Of a DNA stretch of 36,337 nucleotides, positions 10,501 to 15,692 are shown in pieces. This DNA is from Paludibacteraceae bacterium. GTDB taxonomy: Bacteria > Bacteroidota > Bacteroidia > Bacteroidales > Paludibacteraceae. Location: the NCBI GenBank assembly GCA_017417025.1, contig JAFPZY010000009.1, forward strand, positions 1 to 36,337. Reading direction: 5' to 3'. The translations under genes were made by a program, and so were the position numbers. The notes beneath the pieces are model-generated. The model saw nothing but the letters and a program-made list of their open reading frames with translations. It made no database searches and had not been told where the DNA came from. How positions within the stretch are numbered: the first letter of the stretch is position 1; every line of letters begins with the position of its first letter.

Positions 10501-10801
10501 GAACGGTGAGCCTACCTACACCTGCGGTCAAGCTGATATGGAAACACTCTATGGCGAAGTTGAGAAAGCACAGGCTCCTGTCGTACGTGCATACCCGAAC
10601 CCGGTTGTTACTACTACTACCGTCACCATCGAGAACTCGAACGAATGGAACCATAACATCCGTATCGTCAACCTCATGGGTATGGAAGTACTCCAGACTA
10701 CCTTCGAGGGCAACGAGACAAGCGTAGAGATGACCGGTTATCCGCAAGGTAACTACATGATATCCGTTGATGGTATCGTGGTTAAGGTAATGAAACAATA
10801 A
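4511..10801 (+). CDS. Giant T9SS-secreted adhesin-like protein (InlB repeats, beta-helix modules, MBG repeats)
   Basis: The 2096-aa protein starts with a clear signal peptide (MRNRLIKQLMLVALIVFGAT, cleavage near AWA-DQ). Residues ~150-268 form an Ig-like GWAYDPD module. Four InlB/Listeria-Bacteroides repeats follow at ~269-574 (NANGGSG, GYTFNGW, LYAKW). Two near-identical ~300-residue modules are at ~575-867 and ~878-1170, each containing a Gly/Asn-rich right-handed beta-helix-like stretch (GGEITGNKA, GGGVYN). After a spacer with a YSLD domain come three MBG-type repeats at ~1483-1729 (IYGDEHPEFTASYSGW, LTVNKA). The last ~75 residues are a Por/T9SS type A sorting domain (AYPNPV, NLMGMEV, GNYMISVDG). 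This implies Sec export, then passage through the type IX system and surface anchoring or release. It probably shares a transcript with both flanking genes. Function is inferred as adhesion or matrix; no catalytic motif was seen. Confidence 0.92.
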   Translation: MRNRLIKQLMLVALIVFGATGAWADQSAGFYHFQQGFIQGNNVANQVTVNCGAVYDRYAVLRYGGKNLTISVPTGYSITFVRFIVDRAVDRQTVSTTKGTLTNNRPRAEEITYVNDVNSTSVTLSTEGEYRIGTIEVFYKVEEPTGSVDGLTGKNGSFRVWGWAYDPDAENSYAVTIHVYVFDNATETDLKKAKKGIIAGSANIQRDDLANQGHGVMHGFDFNLSLTDLSAGTYYVRVFALDKQGISNPNLGYSDQSGNVKAVTVSAPYTVSYNANGGSGAPASQKKAQDITLKLSTTTPTRTGYTFNGWNTNNSGTGTNYAAGANYTANANVTLYAKWTANKYTVTLNQQSGTGGSGSVTATYAAAMPSMTKPTRTGYTFQGYYTEANGKGTKYYNANGSSAKNWDKTANTTLYAYWTANTYTVTLDMQSGTGGSASVTATYAAAMPSMTVPTRANYTFGGYYTEAKGKGTIYYNANGSSAQNWDKASNTTLYAYWTPVPYAITYNLEGGTDTGNPASYTIETETFTLKAPVREDYTFLGWTGSNGEEVQLTVTIAKGSTEGKSYTAHWEANDAILQELHSALGEKAWTGYGVNTGVISYSRGDEPKEFRATIMGGTYTFDIPFRDVNSITKALNTDGSATYTLNVSLPAQTGMASETLRVTLKDGEITGMESENAGLEMSKEGAEITDWAALQTAMNNGGVIKLTADITATPADAALTVPAGKTVVLDLNGFTINRAMTAPAANGSVIINNGTLAIQTTNGGKITGGKTTGNGGGILNNGVLTLYGGEITGNKASGMGGGVYNAAAAPAGFWMTGGLIDGNTAGTFAAIGGDVTFSNMAVVQVNAAGSTVSNATAKTGMVKYDYIQPVMPDLEKFGILSELYAALGNETWTGYGVNTGVISYSRGDEMNEFRATFMGGNYTLDVPFGDFTAASKAENTDGSFTYTLELPLPAYTGLSSETVKITIKDGEITGLQSENAGLDMNKEAGEITGWAALQAAVNNGGVIKLSTDVTATPADAALTVPAGKTVVIDLNGHTLNRALTAPAANGSVIINNGTLAIMDNAGNGKITGGNTTTIGGGVLNNGAFTLYGGEITGNKATDAGGGVYNTAYELPGGFWMTGGLIDGNTASVGAAIGGEVTFNKQAAVQVDADGTVVDINTAAAHMMSYSYIRPALPSVDQMMTTPAQQANGAWQAYMPAGNRMLRVTYKDEPQLAWVDQDKQPVTAISGYHGFQPLVAIPNIKASDKFFAALDAGTSVLEAFSSNPDVVGVVGVGSFLLNGIGEADLAVIHRNDADFKYDSAAFHVTVLAPDTMKLLTNNAEWGTVAAVTPLGDSVRAGEGNKFFAVPGATMIVQATPADGFHLRYWSNGAAVDAKLRAQAQVQGNTDLLAFFAPDTVPAIVTKEPVVFDTLVYTGYAQTILANGTAIGGQFKYSLDSATWSTELPQIKDAGTHTFYSYVDSTDVLHRCLPVETHTVTIAKAPLTITAENKDTIYGDPAPAFTAAYTGLLGEDTIGVVSGLTLTSDYLVTSNVGEYDIVPADAQAANYTISYTNGTLTNNKAPLMITADDKEVIYGDEHPEFTASYSGWKNNDDKSVVSGLTYSTDYFVTSNVGEYSIVPANATAQNYEISYTKGTLTVNKATLTITAEDKTMIYGDEHPEFTASYSGWKNEDDESVVSDLDYTCEYAPGSYIGTYTITPHSATAQNYEFEYKDGTLTVNKAIVYIKGADIQEAKFEDGNTTAVVLNAGQVMDVKLNDAVGVSTTATFSDATVGEGKTITMFYELTGDAALLANYDLIPTSEIFAKKGVIIEKFIPDNNPEEQENDEAEVKEGIEVYAYGYCDDSGYSLRYHLNSGNPDQYKIEFDKSKCDSICFTDVNYGDYTISGPDGTIEINIPADMPTGDYTMTVTFRDSRFPWLESDPFSVTFHVNLPETYVRPLFDNVIALVDTCECLTDIQWYWRANSTELWQPIEGANGYYYHVDGKLTGEYFVSAKMNGEPTYTCGQADMETLYGEVEKAQAPVVRAYPNPVVTTTTVTIENSNEWNHNIRIVNLMGMEVLQTTFEGNETSVEMTGYPQGNYMISVDGIVVKVMKQ
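6233..8015 (+). repeat. Tandem ~909-bp intragenic duplication
   Basis: Two consecutive modules of the adhesin gene start at 6233 and about 7142 and are alike in DNA as well as protein. For example, GYGVNTGVISYSRGDE, PADAALTVPAGKTVV and APAANGSVIINNGTLAI occur in both. The offset is about 909 bp, a multiple of three, so the frame is kept. Length variation between strains by recombination is plausible. Confidence 0.85.
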
Positions 10802-10802
10802 T

Positions 10803-10830
10803 GTTGAATGTTGAAAGTTTAAAGTTTAGA
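10803..10830 (+). repeat. Four-unit 7-bp tandem repeat upstream of the OmpA-family gene
   Basis: Four heptads lie in a row: GTTGAAT, GTTGAAA, GTTTAAA, GTTTAGA. They fill the short gap between the adhesin stop codon and the ATG at 10834. An ATG at 10801 overlaps the upstream stop, and translation from it would put this repeat in front of the signal peptide, so 10834 is the better start. Confidence 0.75.
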
Positions 10831-10833
10831 GAC

Positions 10834-12303
10834 ATGAAAACTAAACGTATATTTTCCATCATCGCCGCTGCGGCACTGGCTATTACGGCCAGTGCTCAGC
10901 AGAGCGCACATAATAATTATTTAGGCGTATCGTTCGGCGGTGGCCTTAACACGATGCTTTACAATCCGGCTAACGGCTCCCAAAACGTAGGCGCAGGCTT
11001 GGACGCAAGTCTATTCTATGGCCGATTCTTTAATAAGACTATCGGTCTCGGAGTAGGACTGAACTATTCCTGGGCTAATGCCTATGCTACCTATAACTGG
11101 AACGAGGTGACCCCGGGTCTGACGCATGCCAGCAACCCCAATGTCCCGTACGACCTGACTACCGGATTCAACGATTTCAAAGAACGTCAGAACGTAGGTG
11201 TTCTCTCCATTCCGGTGGAGGTGCTCTTCCGTAAGGCCTTCAACGATTGCTGGACCCTCATCGGAGGTATAGGTCTGTCTATCGACTTTCCTATCCACGG
11301 CAAGTATTACGCTAAAAAAGGTGACTACAGCACAACGGGCGTATTCCCGGCGCTGGGTAACTACACTATCAGCAACATGCCGGAGCACGGCTTCAGTACC
11401 TACACCACAACGCAAGGTGCTAAAATCAACAACCTGGCTAAAGTGGGTGGTTCCCTCATCGGCGACCTCGGCGCACGCGTAGCACTCAATGATAACTGGG
11501 GTATGTACCTCGGCGTCTATGTCGGCTACGGTTTTACCAACCTCTTAGCTAAGGAAAAGACCGCTGAGATGGTTATGGTTAACCCGACTAACCCGGCTCA
11601 GATTGACTACCGCGGTACGTTCGACTCGAACGAGACCTCTAAGGTGAACCTCCTCCGTTGTGGCGTGAAGATTGCCTTCGACTTCGGTTGGCCTGCTGTG
11701 AATAAGAAGAAAGCCGAAGCAGAACGTCTGGCACGTGAGCAGTTTGTTCTCGACTCGATTGCTGCGGCTGAGCAAGCACGTATGGCACGCGAGAAAGCTA
11801 TCGCTGACTCCATCGCCGCTGCTGAGGCTGCACGCCTCGCTGCTGCGGAACAAGCACGCCTGGCACGCGAGAAAGCTATTGCTGACTCTATCGCTGCCGC
11901 TGAAGCAGAGCATGCACGCCAAGTGCAGGAGGCGATTGAACGCTTCAATGCACTCAAAACAAAAGGAGAATCTCTCACCGTGCACTTCGATCTCGGTGCT
12001 GATCAACTCAAGTTCAAGGAAGGCGAGCAGCAAATGATGGACGAGGTTTGTATGGTACTCAGCGAACGGCATGACATACGTATCGTGGTGATTGGTCACA
12101 CCGATAATACCGGCGATGCCGAGCAGAACCTCCGCTATTTCGGTTTGAAACGTGCCGAGGCACTCAAAGCCTACATGGTAGCCCAAGGTGTTAACGCCGA
12201 CCAGATCGAATGCGAGTCCAAAGGACAAAACGAACCTGTCGCAGACAATAACACTCGCGAAGGCCGCGCACAAAACCGCCGCGCTATCATCAAGTTCTTG
12301 TAA
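10834..12303 (+). CDS. OmpA-family outer-membrane protein with coiled-coil linker
   Basis: Starting at 10834 gives 489 aa with a clean signal peptide (MKTKRIFSIIAAAALAITAS, then AQQ). An in-frame ATG at 10801 would add 11 residues before it and is less likely. Residues ~20-285 look like an outer-membrane beta-barrel (alternating aromatic/Gly strands, NNYLGVSFGGGLN, GLGVGLNYSW). Residues ~290-370 are an Ala/Glu/Arg coiled coil built from a 26-residue repeat (AREKAIADSIAAAEA, twice). The C-terminal ~120 residues are an OmpA/MotB peptidoglycan-binding domain with the usual GHTDNTGD, LKRAEALKAY and GRAQNRR motifs, including the Asp and Arg that bind diaminopimelate. It anchors the outer membrane to peptidoglycan. 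As third gene of the surface-protein block it may support the neighbouring exported proteins, but that is inference. A terminator follows. Confidence 0.93.
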   Translation: MKTKRIFSIIAAAALAITASAQQSAHNNYLGVSFGGGLNTMLYNPANGSQNVGAGLDASLFYGRFFNKTIGLGVGLNYSWANAYATYNWNEVTPGLTHASNPNVPYDLTTGFNDFKERQNVGVLSIPVEVLFRKAFNDCWTLIGGIGLSIDFPIHGKYYAKKGDYSTTGVFPALGNYTISNMPEHGFSTYTTTQGAKINNLAKVGGSLIGDLGARVALNDNWGMYLGVYVGYGFTNLLAKEKTAEMVMVNPTNPAQIDYRGTFDSNETSKVNLLRCGVKIAFDFGWPAVNKKKAEAERLAREQFVLDSIAAAEQARMAREKAIADSIAAAEAARLAAAEQARLAREKAIADSIAAAEAEHARQVQEAIERFNALKTKGESLTVHFDLGADQLKFKEGEQQMMDEVCMVLSERHDIRIVVIGHTDNTGDAEQNLRYFGLKRAEALKAYMVAQGVNADQIECESKGQNEPVADNNTREGRAQNRRAIIKFL

Positions 12304-12341
12304 AAACTCATTAGTTTTAGAATAGATTTTTCGTATTTCGG

Positions 12342-12375
12342 ACTCCCATGGCAGTGATGCCGTGGGAGTTTTTTT
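12342..12375 (+). terminator. Rho-independent terminator after the OmpA-family gene
   Basis: Stem ACTCCCATGGCA / TGCCGTGGGAGT with a GTGA loop and one T-G pair inside the stem, followed directly by a run of T (to 12375). It lies 39 bp after the stop codon. Confidence 0.92.
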
Positions 12376-12384
12376 GCGCAAAAA

Positions 12385-12416
12385 TTTGCATATGTGCAAT
12401 TTTTGTTGTAATTTTG
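12385..12416 (+). promoter_or_regulatory. Bacteroidetes-type promoter for the CotH-like gene
   Basis: -33 TTTG (12385-12388), 20-bp spacer, -7 TAATTTTG (12409-12416). A transcript from about 12423 would have a ~23-nt leader before the ATG at 12446. Confidence 0.75.
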
Positions 12417-12445
12417 CAGCCGCAATGTAGCTGAATGCAGCCGAA

Positions 12446-13771
12446 ATGAAAACCTTCCTTACTATATCATCTATATTATTCGCCTGCCTGTGCACAATGC
12501 GCGTATGTGCGCAGAACGAAGTGCAAGTGACTAACCTGCCTACGGTATATATCTCCACCGTTAACGGCGTTCAACCATACGATAAAGAACATGAACTGCG
12601 ATGCCGCGTGTGCATAGTAGACGGTCAGACACGTCTCATCGACTCCGCCACGGTGCGGCTGCGAGGCAATGCGTCGATGAACTTTCCCAAGAAACCCTAC
12701 CATATACGCTTCGACACCAAACACTCGGTATGCGGTTCGCCGGCGTCCGCCAGACGATGGACACTCATCAATAACTACGGCGACAAGACGCTCATGCGTA
12801 ACTTGCTGGCTTTTGACCTCAGTAGACGCCTCGAGATGCCGTATACACCTTTCGGCTGCGCCGTGGATGTAGTGGTGAACGGCGACTTCAAAGGCTGCTA
12901 CCAACTGTGCGACCAGATACATGTGCATAAGAACCGCGTAGAGGTAGACGAAGGCGGTTTCCTCATCGAAGCCGATGCCTATGCCTCGGATGAAGATGTA
13001 TGGTTCACCTCCGCCAAAGGGACCAAGGTGTCGATTCATTATCCCGATGCCGACGTCATCACAGACGCACAAAAGAATACCATCAAGGCGCAGTATAACG
13101 AGTTTGAACGCTCCGCACATCCCAACATGGACCTGGAGACATTCTTGCGCCATTTCCTGGTGGGCGAGATAAGCGGCAATACGGATACCTACTGGTCGAC
13201 CTATTTCTACAAACGCTCCACCAGTGACACTATCTTTACCGGTCCGGTGTGGGACTTCGACCTGGCCTTTGAGAACGACCAACGCACCTTCCGTATATGC
13301 GACCACGGCGACTATGTATACCGCTTCGGCAGTACGACGGGCGATATGCGTAACTTTGTCAATAATGTGGTGCGTAAGTCCCCCGGTCAGCAACGCCTCG
13401 CCGCTATCTATGCTTACTACCGCGACCGCGATGCTATCTCCGCACCTGTCCTGGTTGCAGTCATCGACTCGTTGGAGAACCTGCTGGCGCAGTCGGCTGA
13501 GTTCAACTTCGCCTGCTGGCCTATACTCAATACCCGCGTCCATCAGAATCCCCGTGCCGGCGGCAGTTTTGCGCAGGAAGTAGAGTGGGTGAGAGAATAT
13601 ATTGTCGACCGCATAGCCTGGATGGACCGCAAACTGAATTATACGCCTACGGGCATGAATGACGTTATGTCGACCTTCACACCGGTAGTCAGCAAACAGC
13701 TCCGCGACGGCCGCGTAGTCATCCTCCGTGCAGGGGCAGTTTATACCGTTGATGGCATCCGATTAGAGTGA
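12446..13771 (+). CDS. Secreted CotH-kinase family protein
   Basis: The 441-aa protein has an N-terminal signal sequence (MKTFLTISSILFACLCTM, cleavage near VCA-QN). Its body matches the CotH family, atypical secreted protein-kinase-like proteins: ATVRLRGNASMNFPKKPYHI, GDKTLMRNLLAFDLSRR, VVVNGDFKGCYQL, GEISGNTDTYWSTYFYKR and GPVWDFDLAF appear in family order. The WDFD and RGNAS-type motifs are those thought to bind nucleotide and metal. The C-terminus (QLRDGRVVILRAGAVYTVDG) resembles the short DGRV..R.G..Y...G tail common on secreted Bacteroidetes proteins and may be a minimal sorting or beta-sandwich remnant. It has its own promoter and is not part of the upstream operon. The substrate is unknown. 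Polysaccharide- or surface-protein-linked roles are both possible. Confidence 0.88.
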   Translation: MKTFLTISSILFACLCTMRVCAQNEVQVTNLPTVYISTVNGVQPYDKEHELRCRVCIVDGQTRLIDSATVRLRGNASMNFPKKPYHIRFDTKHSVCGSPASARRWTLINNYGDKTLMRNLLAFDLSRRLEMPYTPFGCAVDVVVNGDFKGCYQLCDQIHVHKNRVEVDEGGFLIEADAYASDEDVWFTSAKGTKVSIHYPDADVITDAQKNTIKAQYNEFERSAHPNMDLETFLRHFLVGEISGNTDTYWSTYFYKRSTSDTIFTGPVWDFDLAFENDQRTFRICDHGDYVYRFGSTTGDMRNFVNNVVRKSPGQQRLAAIYAYYRDRDAISAPVLVAVIDSLENLLAQSAEFNFACWPILNTRVHQNPRAGGSFAQEVEWVREYIVDRIAWMDRKLNYTPTGMNDVMSTFTPVVSKQLRDGRVVILRAGAVYTVDGIRLE

Positions 13772-13827
13772 TTGGAGACGGAAAATGAGGGTAAAGTGCA
13801 TTTTTTTTTGATTTTTTTGGGGAAATA

Positions 13828-13859
13828 TTTGCACAGTTCGAAAAAAAGCAGTACCTTTG
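13828..13859 (+). promoter_or_regulatory. Promoter of the rightward tRNA operon
   Basis: -33 TTTG (13828-13831), 20-bp spacer, -7 TACCTTTG (13852-13859). The first tRNA begins at 13914, leaving a ~48-nt leader. Confidence 0.85.
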
Positions 13860-13913
13860 CACGCTTTTTCGTCGGAAGTGTCTCGACACGGTGAGGTAAG
13901 AAGCGAATAAAAT

Positions 13914-13986
13914 GCCTCTATAGCTCAGTTGGTAGAGCACTAGATTTGTAATCCAGCGGTCGTTGGTTCGAGTCCGACTAGAGGCT
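13914..13986 (+). tRNA. tRNA-Thr(TGT)
   Basis: Acceptor GCCTCTA pairs with TAGAGGC, the D arm is standard, and the anticodon loop TTTGTAA gives anticodon TGT. The T arm has GGTTCGAGTCC. No encoded CCA. One A-C mismatch sits in the middle of the anticodon stem. Identical to the copy at 15193-15265. Confidence 0.96.
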
Positions 13987-14233
13987 CTTCGCGTGAGCGA
14001 CGGCTCAATACGATTCGCGACGACGTCGCTCATAAGAATCTTCGTCGTGCTCCCGCTCTCCGAAAAGCAAACGCTACGTTAGTTTACTTTTCGGGATAAG
14101 AAAGAAAGTGATCATTGATAAAAATGAATAAACCAAATCATCGAGAAAGCTTGCTTTCGAAGATGAAGAGGAGCAACCGCGGCGACCCAAATGCGAGCAT
14201 CGCATTTCTTTGTCGCAAGCGAGTTGCGACGAA
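13987..14233 (+). other. Structured 247-nt spacer between tRNA-Thr and tRNA-Tyr
   Basis: There is no gene here, but five hairpins can be read. 13994-14032 is a 9-bp TGAGCGACG/CGTCGCTCA stem with a 21-nt loop. 14060-14094 is a 13-bp stem with one C-A mismatch and a 9-nt loop. 14145-14158 is GAAAGC/GCTTTC. 14189-14207 is an 8-bp AAATGCGA/TCGCATTT stem with a 3-nt loop. 14208-14234 is an 11-bp stem with one T-G pair whose last base is the first base of tRNA-Tyr. Gaps between tRNAs in this operon are otherwise 6-13 nt. The structures could guide processing or form an independent small RNA. Confidence 0.6.
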
Positions 14234-14316
14234 GGGTGTGTTCCAGAGTGGCCAAATGGGGCAGACTGTAAATCTGCTGTCTCTCGACTTCGGTGGTTCG
14301 AATCCATCCGCACCCA
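14234..14316 (+). tRNA. tRNA-Tyr(GTA)
   Basis: Class II tRNA with acceptor GGGTGTG/CGCACCC (one T-G pair), anticodon stem GCAGA/TCTGC around CTGTAAA (anticodon GTA), a long variable arm and T arm GGTGGTTCGAATCCATC. Discriminator A at 14316. It differs from the 14978-15060 copy at one base, in the variable arm (C here, T there). Confidence 0.96.
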
Positions 14317-14329
14317 CACAAACCCCAAT

Positions 14330-14402
14330 GCGGAAATAGCTCAGTCGATAGAGCACTAGCCTTCCAAGCTGGGGGTCGCGGGTTTGAGTCCCGTTTTCCG
14401 CT
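14330..14402 (+). tRNA. tRNA-Gly(TCC)
   Basis: Acceptor GCGGAAA/TTTCCGC, anticodon loop CTTCCAA (anticodon TCC), T arm GCGGGTTTGAGTCCCGT, discriminator T. Separated from tRNA-Tyr by 13 nt. Identical to the copy at 14808-14880. Confidence 0.96.
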
Positions 14403-14408
14403 CTTAAT

Positions 14409-14480
<72 letters not shown>

Positions 14481-14563
14481 CCACGAAATAGAAACTATCG
14501 TGTAAGGTCTTGCGACCTTATGAATATACGCGCGAGGGGTACTATGCCCTGAGGGCGTGTTTA

Positions 14564-14595
14564 ATTGGAAATAACTAACATTGGAAATAACTAAC
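14564..14595 (+). repeat. Perfect 16-bp direct repeat between the convergent tRNA operons
   Basis: ATTGGAAATAACTAAC occurs twice back to back (14564-14579 and 14580-14595). It lies in the 247-bp non-coding gap 14481-14727, which holds no gene. Confidence 0.9.
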
Positions 14596-14605
14596 AAAAC
14601 AATTG

Positions 14606-14621
14606 TTATTAACGTTAATAA
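14606..14621. other. 16-bp perfect palindrome at the centre of the tRNA inverted repeat
   Basis: TTATTAACGTTAATAA is self-complementary and falls within about 25 bp of the midpoint of the two tRNA arms. It is AT-rich and flanked by A and T runs. It could be a bidirectional stop signal, a protein-binding site or a remnant of the duplication junction. Confidence 0.6.
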
Positions 14622-14727
14622 AAAAGTTGTTTTCGTTAGTTCTTCAGTTGTTTTTCTACACCCAAACGCGCAAAAAAAGGCATAATAATCCTTAAGCGCG
14701 CAAGATGTTTTTCATTTTTTTTCAAAG

Positions 14728-14799
<72 letters not shown>

Positions 14800-14807
14800 A
14801 ATATGTG

Positions 14808-14880
14808 AGCGGAAAACGGGACTCAAACCCGCGACCCCCAGCTTGGAAGGCTAGTGCTCTATCGACTGAGCTATTTCCGC
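14808..14880 (-). tRNA. tRNA-Gly(TCC)
   Basis: Minus-strand copy identical over its full length to the tRNA at 14330-14402. It is 8 nt upstream of tRNA-Thr(GGT). Confidence 0.96.
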
Positions 14881-14938
14881 AAAATTGGCCGCAACCAACT
14901 TTGCGAGAGTCTTTGTGTCGCAGATTGGCAAAACCGAG

Positions 14939-14957
14939 TTTCGCGAGTCTCGCGAAA
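14939..14957 (-). other. Hairpin in the Gly-Tyr spacer of the leftward operon
   Basis: TTTCGCGA and TCGCGAAA pair over 8 bp with a 3-nt loop. It lies in a 97-nt spacer (14881-14977), which is much longer than the 13-nt equivalent in the rightward operon. Confidence 0.6.
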
Positions 14958-14977
14958 GACTTCCGCATTAAGTTTTG

Positions 14978-15060
14978 TGGGTGCGGATGGATTCGAACCA
15001 CCGAAGTCGAAAGACAGCAGATTTACAGTCTGCCCCATTTGGCCACTCTGGAACACACCC
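14978..15060 (-). tRNA. tRNA-Tyr(GTA)
   Basis: Minus-strand class II tRNA matching 14234-14316 at all but one base. Anticodon GTA, acceptor GGGTGTG/CGCACCC, discriminator A. Confidence 0.96.
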
Positions 15061-15192
15061 ATATTTCTAACGGGCTTGCGAGGAAAGATGTGCGGGTACA
15101 CATTAAGGTCGCCGCCGTTATTCCTGTCAAAATCAACTTTGTCAAGTTAATTTTGCAGTATTAAATGAAAACTTTCAATGTTCACTTTTGTG

Positions 15193-15265
15193 AGCCTCTA
15201 GTCGGACTCGAACCAACGACCGCTGGATTACAAATCTAGTGCTCTACCAACTGAGCTATAGAGGC
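15193..15265 (-). tRNA. tRNA-Thr(TGT)
   Basis: First tRNA of the leftward operon, identical to 13914-13986. The 132-nt spacer to tRNA-Tyr (15061-15192) holds no gene and is unlike the 247-nt spacer of the other arm. Confidence 0.96.
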
Positions 15266-15331
15266 GGGGCATTACTATTGGGTCATGCGCTGTCCGGCAA
15301 CAAAATTGTGTTTTCTTGTCGAAAGCGGGTG

Positions 15332-15362
15332 CAAAGGTACTGCTAATTTTTGATATGACAAA
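15332..15362 (-). promoter_or_regulatory. Promoter of the leftward tRNA operon
   Basis: On the minus strand: -33 TTTG (15359-15362), 19-bp spacer, -7 TACCTTTG (15332-15339). The -7 octamer is the same as in the rightward tRNA promoter. The first tRNA starts at 15265. Confidence 0.85.
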
Positions 15363-15363
15363 A

Positions 15364-15409
15364 TATTCGGCAAAAAAAATGCTAAAAAAATGATATTTTT
15401 GCCCGAATA
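15364..15409 (-). terminator. Possible terminator hairpin upstream of the tRNA promoter
   Basis: TATTCGGCAAAAA pairs with TTTTTGCCCGAATA over 13 bp with a single bulged C and a 19-nt AT-rich loop. On the minus strand it is followed by TTTTG. It would insulate the leftward tRNA promoter from the polysaccharide operon ending at 15693. The ~280 bp between the two (15410-15692) hold no gene. Confidence 0.45.
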
Positions 15410-15462
15410 AGTACTTTAGGGGGTCTTTTTTCCTACTTTCAGGCTGCTTTTTGTGGGCATTG

Positions 15463-15506
15463 ACTGTCGGTTTAGTGTCGGTCTACTGTCGGTTGACTGT
15501 CGGTAA
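15463..15506. repeat. 11-bp tandem repeat, four units
   Basis: Units ACTGTCGGTTT, AGTGTCGGTCT, ACTGTCGGTTG, ACTGTCGGTAA lie end to end in the non-coding gap between the polysaccharide operon and the tRNA cluster. Confidence 0.9.
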
Positions 15507-15564
15507 AGTCTGCGAGATGACAGGAAAAGAGGAGCGGAGTTTACGTGCGAGTCTGCGTGTACCT

Positions 15565-15593
15565 TATATACGTGTATATGTGCGCGCGCATGT
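15565..15593. other. 29-nt strictly alternating pyrimidine-purine run
   Basis: Every base alternates Y-R from 15565 to 15593, including GTGCGCGCGCATG. Such runs favour Z-DNA under negative supercoiling. Nearby, TCTATTAGRAAAAA is present twice, 30 bp apart (15599 and 15629). No gene is seen between 15416 and 15692. Confidence 0.55.
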
Positions 15594-15692
15594 TTGATTC
15601 TATTAGAAAAAAGGGAGAAGTGGGCGTATCTATTAGGAAAAATGAGCAGACGAGGCACAGAAGAGTCGTGGGAGGGGGGCTGGAAAGCGGGG

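Noticed and set aside
5579-10798. A 1739-codon open frame antisense to the adhesin gene
   Set aside because: It mirrors the repeats and codon bias of the real gene on the plus strand, has no signal peptide, domain or start context, and the plus-strand protein is clearly recognisable.
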